A stretch of DNA of 64,000 nt from DASYKT01 sp035995185. Its GTDB lineage: Bacteria; Acidobacteriota; Blastocatellia; Pyrinomonadales; Pyrinomonadaceae. Within the stretch, counting starts at the first letter, position 1. Each line of letters begins with the position of its first letter. The translations under genes and the position numbers were made by a program. The stretch is taken from contig DASYKT010000011.1 in the NCBI GenBank assembly GCA_035995185.1, forward strand, positions 372,001 through 436,000, given 5' to 3'. Below, piece after piece: positions 58,527 through 64,000 of this stretch. The notes beneath the pieces were generated by a model. The model had not been told where the DNA came from, did no database searches, and saw only the letters and a list, made by a program, of their open reading frames with translations.

Positions 58527-59315
58527 ATGAAGAATTTTTTTAATTCAACTTTGAGCATGTACCGCAAATATCGGGCTTTTAGAAAACAAAGCAGGCTTTA
58601 TCGCACCTATCGTATCTTCAACTATGCTTTTGTCGGTCTGTTGACCGCTTACCTTTTGACCATTGCCTTTCCGCAGTATCTTTTTGCCAATCACATTTCA
58701 CACGGAAAATTCGATGTTTATTCCCGTCAACCCGTCGATGCGAATGTAAATAGCGTGTTGGATTTAGCCGAGGAAAGACTGCGCAAGTCTCCGATCTATG
58801 ATGAGACCGCAGCGCGAAGGATCTTTCTGACCGACAGCCACGGCTTTTACACTTTCCTGAGTAACAAGGCGTTTCGCTCGTTTGCTAACAGCGTTCCGAT
58901 GCTCGATAACATTCTTGTCAACAGGTCGGACGTCGCCGCTGACAGGGTGTTCATCCAACGCTCTTTTCGAAACAACCGTTCGCTGAGCGGCGTGGTTGCT
59001 CACGAGGCCACCCATCTTTTTATCAGGAAAAAATTCGGCACGGCGCGGGTAATGTTTTCCATTCCGACCTGGAAAAACGAAGGCTATTGCGAATATATCG
59101 CGGTCGATACGACCATCAGCTTTGAAGACGGGATGGAGATGTGGCGAGAGGATCCGAGTGACGATTCCAAATACGCGTATTTCAAGTATCACCAGGTGGT
59201 GAAATATTTGCTCGATGATGAGAAAATAAGCGTGGAAGAATTATTTGACCGTGACTTTGATCTGAAAGACCTGGAGGCGAAAGTTTTTGCCAGATTAAAT
59301 TCTGATAATCGATAA
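58527..59315 (+). CDS. putative membrane-anchored zinc metalloprotease
   Basis: 262 residues. One N-terminal membrane span at about 32-52 (FNYAFVGLLTAYLLTIAFPQ). VVAHEATHLFIRKKFG near 156 is an HExxH zinc site, and NEGYCEYIAV near 185 supplies a downstream Glu, a gluzincin-like arrangement. I do not recognise the family; the substrate is unknown. It follows sufS by 65 bases and may be in the same transcript. Confidence 0.7.
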   Translation: MKNFFNSTLSMYRKYRAFRKQSRLYRTYRIFNYAFVGLLTAYLLTIAFPQYLFANHISHGKFDVYSRQPVDANVNSVLDLAEERLRKSPIYDETAARRIFLTDSHGFYTFLSNKAFRSFANSVPMLDNILVNRSDVAADRVFIQRSFRNNRSLSGVVAHEATHLFIRKKFGTARVMFSIPTWKNEGYCEYIAVDTTISFEDGMEMWREDPSDDSKYAYFKYHQVVKYLLDDEKISVEELFDRDFDLKDLEAKVFARLNSDNR

Positions 59316-59319
59316 ATAT

Positions 59320-59772
59320 ATGCTTAACAAGACTTTACAAGATCTGTTCGGGCGCGACCTGCAGAAACTAAAAGAAGAGATCGGCGCTTATAAAAATGAG
59401 CAGGCAATATGGTTGACCGATAAGAGCATTCCGAATTCAGGCGGCAATTTGTGCCTGCATTTGTGCGGAAATTTGAGTCATTTTATCGGCGCTACTTTGG
59501 GTGACAGCGGTTATGTTAGAAACCGCGATCTGGAATTTTCCGACAAGGGTGTTGCGCGCGAAGAGCTGATAAAAAAGATCGATGAAACGATCGATGCGGT
59601 CGACAAAACCCTGGTCTCTCTTTCCGATGAGCAACTGCAAAAAGATTTCCCGATCGAGGTGTTTAAGGATAAACCCGTTACTTCGACCGAGTGGATGCTG
59701 GTACATCTGGCGACGCATTTGGGTTATCACCTCGGGCAGGTAAATTATCATCGCCGGATGCTGGACAGCTAA
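59320..59772 (+). CDS. DinB-like protein (DUF1572 type)
   Basis: 150 residues, 4 bases after the metalloprotease gene. Four-helix metal-binding fold: NLCLHLCGNLSHFIGATLGD near 47 and LVHLATHLGYHLGQVNYHRR near 127 supply the His ligands. Mostly of unknown function, some act as thiol-dependent transferases. Confidence 0.82.
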   Translation: MLNKTLQDLFGRDLQKLKEEIGAYKNEQAIWLTDKSIPNSGGNLCLHLCGNLSHFIGATLGDSGYVRNRDLEFSDKGVAREELIKKIDETIDAVDKTLVSLSDEQLQKDFPIEVFKDKPVTSTEWMLVHLATHLGYHLGQVNYHRRMLDS

Positions 59773-59773
59773 T

Positions 59774-60136
59774 ATGGAAAAAGTAAATCTTTCGGAAAAA
59801 CTTGCGCAGATAGATGAGCACTGGCGTCCGAAAATTGTCGGTGAGCTTAACGGCCAGGAAGTAAAACTTGTCAAATTCCAAGGCGAATTTCCTTGGCACC
59901 ATCACGAGAATGAAGACGAAATGTTTATGGGCGTACGCGGCACTTTCGATCTGGAATTTCGCGACCGGAAAGTGACGATAGGTCCGGGTGAGTTTGTCAT
60001 TGTGCCGCGCGGCGTCGAACATCGCCCGAGCGCCGAACAGGAAGTGGAAGTAATGCTTTTTGAGCCGGCAAATCTGCTCAATACAGGAAATATTACTGAC
60101 GAAAAATACACGGCACCGATGGGTGATAAAATATAA
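59774..60136 (+). CDS. cupin-domain protein
   Basis: 120 residues, one base after DinB. VKFQGEFPWHHHENEDEMFM near 36 and FVIVPRGVEHRPSAEQ near 79 are the two cupin motifs with metal-binding His/Glu residues. Small single-domain cupin; function not assignable. Confidence 0.88.
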   Translation: MEKVNLSEKLAQIDEHWRPKIVGELNGQEVKLVKFQGEFPWHHHENEDEMFMGVRGTFDLEFRDRKVTIGPGEFVIVPRGVEHRPSAEQEVEVMLFEPANLLNTGNITDEKYTAPMGDKI

Positions 60137-60139
60137 AAG

Positions 60140-60589
60140 ATGTCAGATTTAAGCGATCTTTACCAGGAAGTCATCCTGGATCACAACAAAAATCCGCGTA
60201 ATTATCGCGAGATCGAAAACCCCGATAAAATGGCGGAGGGTAACAACCCGCTTTGCGGCGACCAGCTCAAGGTCTTTCTGGAAATGACGGACGATAAGGT
60301 GGCCGATGTCGCTTTCCTGGGCTCCGGATGCGCTATTTCCAAGGCTTCGGCCAGTATGATGACGCAGGCCGTGAAGGGGAAAACCCGCGAAGAGGCCGAA
60401 ATTCTCTTCGATGAGTTTCACCGGATGGTGCGCGGCGAGCTGGATGAAGACGCCGAAGATAATCATCTCGGCAAGCTCAAAATATTCGCCGGCGTGCGCG
60501 AGTTTCCCGCCCGGGTAAAATGCGCCTCGCTATCGTGGCATACGATGAAAGCGGCGCTGGATAATGAAAATTTGATTTCAACGGAGTAA
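60140..60589 (+). CDS. sufU: SufU iron-sulfur assembly protein
   Basis: 149 residues. Three conserved cysteines: NPLCGDQL near 39, GSGCAISKASASM near 63 and VKCASLSWHT near 128, with the LDHNKNPRNYREIENPD start. IscU-like fold; in Gram-positive-type SUF systems it is a zinc-dependent sulfurtransferase that takes sulfur from SufS. No SufE is present, so this completes the pathway. Confidence 0.95.
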   Translation: MSDLSDLYQEVILDHNKNPRNYREIENPDKMAEGNNPLCGDQLKVFLEMTDDKVADVAFLGSGCAISKASASMMTQAVKGKTREEAEILFDEFHRMVRGELDEDAEDNHLGKLKIFAGVREFPARVKCASLSWHTMKAALDNENLISTE

Positions 60590-60612
60590 TATTGTCTTTT
60601 GAGGTGTTAAAT

Positions 60613-60864
60613 ATGGACGACAAAAAAACGGTGGAAGTCGGGCGTAGGATTTATACCGTGCTGCTTACAGCAGCTGAGGAAGGCGGCTACACTGTGACTT
60701 GTCCGGCTTTATCTGGTGTGGTGACTGAAGGCGATACGGTGGAAGAAGCCTTGGATATGGCGAAAGATGCTATCAAAGGATATCTTAAAATGCTGCAGGA
60801 TTTGGGCGAGCCTATACCGGAAAGTGAGGTTAGTACCGCTTTTCTTGTTGAGGTAACTGCGTGA
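60613..60864 (+). CDS. hicB: HicB-type antitoxin
   Basis: 83 residues from ATG 60613 with GAGG 8 bases upstream; a TTG-start extension from 60592 is unlikely. RIYTVLLTAAEEGGYTVTCP then GVVTEGDTVEEALDMAKDAI is the HicB N-terminal RNase H-like fold. No DNA-binding tail is evident. Start of the toxin gene overlaps its end. Confidence 0.88.
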   Translation: MDDKKTVEVGRRIYTVLLTAAEEGGYTVTCPALSGVVTEGDTVEEALDMAKDAIKGYLKMLQDLGEPIPESEVSTAFLVEVTA

Positions 60865-61085
60865 AGCTGCCGGCGATAAAGCCAAAACAGGTTATCAAAG
60901 CTCTTGAACGGGCAGGCTTCCTTATACACCGTATTCAAGGTAGTCATTATCAACTCTATCATCCCACGGAAAAGCATTTGCGCGTCACTGTTCCATATCA
61001 TAACAAGGATCTAAAACGCTCCACTCTTCATTCGATCATTAGACAGAGCGGAATGAGTGAAGAAGAATTTCAACGATATATCTAA
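60861..61085 (+). CDS. hicA: HicA-type mRNA interferase toxin
   Basis: 74 residues, GTG start in GTGA overlap with hicB (antitoxin first). KPKQVIKALERAGFLIHRIQ, GSHYQLYHPTEKHLRVTVPY with the conserved catalytic His, and KDLKRSTLHSIIRQ are the double-stranded RNA-binding-like HicA domain. Confidence 0.93.
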   Translation: MKLPAIKPKQVIKALERAGFLIHRIQGSHYQLYHPTEKHLRVTVPYHNKDLKRSTLHSIIRQSGMSEEEFQRYI

Positions 61086-61094
61086 AAGTTAAGA

Positions 61095-62204
61095 ATGAAG
61101 ATAGTAAAACTCGAGCTCATCGAGATAAAACTTCCGCTGGTTCATTTTTTTGAAACCAGTTTTGGGCGGACGTATGAACGCCGGATCATTCTGACGCGTC
61201 TTGCCGATGAGGAAGGCAACGAAGGTTGGGGAGAGTGCACGGTGGGCGAATCTCCCAGCTATAGCGAAGAGTGGACGGACGCCGCCTGGGTTACCATTGA
61301 AAAAGTCCTGGCGCCGATGGTGCTGGGTAAAGATATTGAAAAAGCCTCGCAGATCTGGGGCCTGATGAAAAAAGTGCGCGGCAACCGGATGGCAAAAGCC
61401 GCGATAGAAACCGCCGTTTGGGACCTGGAAGCAAAAAAATCGGGTGCGCCATTATGGAAGCATCTGGGCGGGGTGTCCGGCGAGATCGAATGCGGGGTAT
61501 CGATCGGGATCCAGGATTCGGTCGAGCAGCTTTTTGAAAAGATACAAACCGAACTCGACGCCGGTTACCGCCGGATCAAGATAAAAATAAAACCGGGCTG
61601 GGACATCGACGTCATTAAACGGGTGCGTGAAAAATTTGGCGACATCAGGCTGATGGGCGATGCTAATTCGGCTTATTCGCTTGACGACGTAGAACTTTTT
61701 CAGCAGATGGACGAATTTCACCTGATGATGTTCGAGCAGCCGTTGGCGCACGACGATATGTACGATCACGCCAGGCTGCAAAAAAAGATCGAAACACCTA
61801 TCTGCCTTGATGAATCCATTCATTCGCTGCCTGACGCGCGCAAGGCGATCAAGCTTGGCGCGTGCCGGATAATCAACATTAAGCTCGGGCGCGTCGGCGG
61901 GCATAAACAGGCAAAACGGCTTAGTAAATATTGCCATTCGCGCGGCGTCCCGGTTTGGTGCGGCGGCATGCTGGAAACCGGCATCGGCCGCGCGCACAAT
62001 ATCGCGATGTCCACGCTCGAAGGTTTTACGCTGCCGGGTGATGTTTCCGCCAGCAAACGCTATTGGCACGAAGATATTATCGAACCGGCAGTTGAAGTGA
62101 CCCTGCGGGGAACTATCGTCGCGCCGGAAGGACCGGGTATCGGGTTTGAAATAAAACGCGATCGAATCGATAAAATAACGACTAGAAGCATAACTCTGCA
62201 ATGA
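61095..62204 (+). CDS. enolase-superfamily enzyme (o-succinylbenzoate synthase / dipeptide epimerase type)
   Basis: 369 residues. Barrel motifs: RIKIKIKPGWD near 160 (K-x-K catalytic base), GDANSAYSLDD near 192, FEQPLAHDDM near 219, ICLDESIHSLPDARKAI near 237, IINIKLGRVGGHKQAKRL near 257 and GGMLETGIGRAHNIA near 287. The IGIQD and GGMLETGIGRA pattern fits the MenC/N-acylamino-acid racemase branch rather than mandelate racemase. Exact substrate (OSB or a dipeptide) cannot be decided. ATGA overlap with the peptidase suggests a peptide-related role. Confidence 0.85.
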   Translation: MKIVKLELIEIKLPLVHFFETSFGRTYERRIILTRLADEEGNEGWGECTVGESPSYSEEWTDAAWVTIEKVLAPMVLGKDIEKASQIWGLMKKVRGNRMAKAAIETAVWDLEAKKSGAPLWKHLGGVSGEIECGVSIGIQDSVEQLFEKIQTELDAGYRRIKIKIKPGWDIDVIKRVREKFGDIRLMGDANSAYSLDDVELFQQMDEFHLMMFEQPLAHDDMYDHARLQKKIETPICLDESIHSLPDARKAIKLGACRIINIKLGRVGGHKQAKRLSKYCHSRGVPVWCGGMLETGIGRAHNIAMSTLEGFTLPGDVSASKRYWHEDIIEPAVEVTLRGTIVAPEGPGIGFEIKRDRIDKITTRSITLQ

Positions 62205-63346
62205 ACGCACTAGAGTATTTTCAAGACAAGCTGGACGAGATAATTCAGTGCCTGCCGGATGTGATCGGCACGGAATCGCCTTCGCGTGACGAAGAAGACA
62301 GCCGGAACATAGTCAACGTATTTGCGCAGCTCGCCAAAAGCATACCCGCGATAGATTCCGTAGAACGCATCCCGGCTGAAGGTTTGGGTGAGCATTTACT
62401 GATCAAAGCCTTTGGCAAAAATTCATCCGAAGAAAAGCATTTCCTGCTGCTTGGCCACACCGATACCGTTCATCCAAAGGGTTCGATTCGGGAGCGGCCG
62501 TTTCGCATGGAGGACGGCAAAATTTTCGGCCCCGGCATTTTCGATATGAAAGCCAATTGCGTTTTGATCTTCAAGGTTTTGCAATATCTTTCGGAGAATG
62601 ACCTGCACCCGTCGGCGCCGGTCACGGTCCTGCTGACTTGCGATGAAGAAATCGGAAGCCATTCAGGCCGCCCGCTGGTTGAAAGAGAGGCGAAAAACGC
62701 AAAGGCGTGTTTTGTCTTTGAACCATCCGCGCCCGGCGGCAAGGTTAAAACCGGCCGCAAGGGAACCGGAAATTATATTTTAAAAGCCCACGGGATCGCT
62801 TCACACGCCGGGCTCGACCCGCAAAAAGGCGCTAATGCTGTCGGCGAGCTGGCACGGCAAATTATTGAACTGCATAAGCTTAACAATTTTGAAATCGGCA
62901 CGACCGTGACGGTGACCACGATAAAAGGCGGGACCACGACCAATGTCGTGCCGGCCGAAGCGGAATGCGAGATCGATGTCAGATTTACTTCGATGGCCGA
63001 AGCGGAAAGGATCGACAGTGAAATAAGATCGCTGAAAACCGTTGACGAAAGAGTGACTTTGGAAGTATTGGGCGGGATCAATAGACCGCCGCTGGAACGG
63101 ACTAAAGCAGTGGCTGCGCTTTTTGAAAAAGCGAAAAAGATCGCGGCATCTCTCGGCGTCGAACTGGAAGAGACACAGGTGGGCGGCGCTTCGGACGGGA
63201 ATTTTGTCGGCGCGATGGGCGTGCCGGTGCTCGACGGCCTGGGTATCGCCGGGGATGGCGCGCACGCAGATCACGAGCACATCTTACCGGACGATATTCC
63301 TTTTCGCGGAGCGCTGTTAGCCGGGCTCTTGACCGCAGAAATTTAA
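62201..63346 (+). CDS. M20-family metallopeptidase (glutamate carboxypeptidase type)
   Basis: 381 residues. LLGHTDTVHPKGSIRERPF near 86 (His, Asp), GPGIFDMKANCVLIFKVL near 110, LLTCDEEIGSHSGRPLVE near 144, RKGTGNYILKAHGIASHAG near 186 dimer domain, and GDGAHADHEHIL near 352. Probably removes a residue from peptides or hydrolyses an N-acyl amino acid; coupled to the racemase-like gene. Confidence 0.9.
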   Translation: MNALEYFQDKLDEIIQCLPDVIGTESPSRDEEDSRNIVNVFAQLAKSIPAIDSVERIPAEGLGEHLLIKAFGKNSSEEKHFLLLGHTDTVHPKGSIRERPFRMEDGKIFGPGIFDMKANCVLIFKVLQYLSENDLHPSAPVTVLLTCDEEIGSHSGRPLVEREAKNAKACFVFEPSAPGGKVKTGRKGTGNYILKAHGIASHAGLDPQKGANAVGELARQIIELHKLNNFEIGTTVTVTTIKGGTTTNVVPAEAECEIDVRFTSMAEAERIDSEIRSLKTVDERVTLEVLGGINRPPLERTKAVAALFEKAKKIAASLGVELEETQVGGASDGNFVGAMGVPVLDGLGIAGDGAHADHEHILPDDIPFRGALLAGLLTAEI

Positions 63347-63350
63347 CTCA

Positions 63351-64000
63351 ATGACAGAGCAAAAGAAAAAAGCGCCGCGAAACCGGACGATCGAGTTAAG
63401 CGAGACGGAAGCCAAAAAGTTTTTCAAGGAGCTATTGTTTCCGAAAGACGCGCTGGCCTTGTCCGATTGCCGGGATAAAACGCTCTGCGGAGATTCTTTC
63501 AAAGTCTTATCACTTCTTCCGCCAAAAAAATTCGATCTTCTTTTTGCCGATCCTCCTTATAATCTTAACAAAAATTTCGGAGAAAATAGTTTTCAGCAAA
63601 CATCTGACGAAGAGTACGAAAACTGGCTCGATTCATGGTTGAAACTCGCGGCGCCGCTTTTAAAACCTACTGCTTCGATCTACATCTGCGGAGACTGGCG
63701 CTCGTCGGCGGCCATTCAGCGGGCGGGCAGCCGTTATTTCAAGCTTCGCAACCGCATCACGTGGGAGCGGGAAAAAGGCCGGGGCGCAAAAGAGAATTGG
63801 AAAAGCTGTTCGGAAGACATATGGTTCTTTACCGTTTCGGATAAATATACGTTCAATCTCGATTCAGTGAGATTGAGACGGCAGGTGATCGCGCCGTATC
63901 GTGAGAATGGGCAGCCTAAGGATTGGGAAGACGCGGACGACGGCAGATTTCGCTTCACGCATCCTTCGAATTTGTGGACCGATCTGACCGTGCCTTTTTG
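63351..64000 (+). CDS. DNA methyltransferase (N6-adenine/N4-cytosine type), partial
   Basis: 216 residues visible from ATG 63351 to the window edge; C-terminus missing. DCRDKTLCGDSFKVLSLLPP then FDLLFADPPYNLNKNFGENS: DPPY is catalytic motif IV ahead of the SAM motif, so the order is of the beta class. ENWLDSWLKLAAPLLKPTAS and IYICGDWRSSAAIQ follow. A cognate restriction enzyme is not in view. May be an orphan or part of a restriction system to the right. Confidence 0.9.
   Translation, partial: MTEQKKKAPRNRTIELSETEAKKFFKELLFPKDALALSDCRDKTLCGDSFKVLSLLPPKKFDLLFADPPYNLNKNFGENSFQQTSDEEYENWLDSWLKLAAPLLKPTASIYICGDWRSSAAIQRAGSRYFKLRNRITWEREKGRGAKENWKSCSEDIWFFTVSDKYTFNLDSVRLRRQVIAPYRENGQPKDWEDADDGRFRFTHPSNLWTDLTVPF

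Noticed and set aside
1..64000. tRNA, rRNA or tmRNA genes
   Set aside because: I saw no cloverleaf T-arm signature or conserved rRNA segment on either strand by eye; a covariance-model scan would be decisive.

Overview
The window reads as a chromosomal segment of a Gram-negative, probably aerobic heterotroph of about 50% GC. Gene content fits Acidobacteriota, most likely a Blastocatellia/Pyrinomonadaceae-type lineage: TonB-like periplasmic proteins, many secreted proteins with Sec signals, a Rne/Rng with a long Lys/Arg/Ser-rich insert, a SufBCDSU system with an Rrf2 regulator, and heavy use of dispersed hairpin repeats between genes. No rRNA or tRNA gene was seen, so the taxonomy is inference only. 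The sequence is gene dense; both window ends cut a gene (an SbcD-type nuclease on the left, a DNA methyltransferase on the right).

Layout. 1-8.8 kb: SbcD-like nuclease, rsmI, two uncharacterised genes, a large periplasmic TPR protein, then era-prmA-rsmE (ribosome maturation and modification). 8.9-14.9 kb: small hypothetical, subtilisin-like protease, CdsZ-like zinc ribbon coiled-coil protein, PD40 beta-propeller protein, and a PolA that lacks the 5' nuclease domain. 15.7-18.4 kb: Rne/Rng ribonuclease. 18.5-22.9 kb: the most unusual part, three tandem paralogues that share an N-terminal Ig-like domain, one membrane segment and a near-identical promoter with a palindrome, but carry three different C-terminal sensor or lectin-like repeat domains. 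23-31.7 kb (minus strand): two TonB-C proteins, then a stress cluster hsp20-clpB-grpE-clpC-like. 31.8-39 kb: nucleoside uptake and salvage (two permeases, purine nucleoside phosphorylase, uridine kinase, cytidine deaminase) with an embedded Ser/Thr kinase and a frameshifted four-helix-bundle (23S IVP) cassette. 39-45 kb: secreted amidohydrolase, TonB-C protein, M1 aminopeptidase. 45-45.9 kb: a repeat island that is an inverted copy of a shorter one at 21.1-21.5 kb. 45.9-49.8 kb (minus): an RsbQ-like hydrolase paired with a PAS histidine kinase, and an S41 protease. 49.9-60.6 kb: the SUF iron-sulfur operon, starting with its own Rrf2 regulator, repeatedly interrupted by accessory and toxin-antitoxin-like small genes. 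60.6-64 kb: HicBA, an enolase-superfamily enzyme (MenC/dipeptide epimerase type), an M20 peptidase, and the methyltransferase.

How the genes work together. The suf genes (sufR-like, sufB, sufC, sufD, sufS, sufU) form a complete Fe-S assembly set on one strand. The salvage genes take nucleosides in and degrade or phosphorylate them; the ATPase and binding protein of the importer are not in the window. The Hsp20/ClpB/GrpE/ClpC set is a disaggregation and proteolysis cluster read from a consensus sigma70-type promoter ahead of hsp20; DnaK and DnaJ are elsewhere.

Best candidates for something undescribed: the three-paralogue swappable-domain array with a shared palindromic promoter (18.5-22.9 kb); the RsbQ/RsbP-like receptor pair in which the phosphatase output appears replaced by a histidine kinase; the SUF operon studded with TA-like modules including an eroded HicB-like gene; and the composite inverted repeat islands. 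All functional statements rest on motif recognition from memory of protein families, without database searches.
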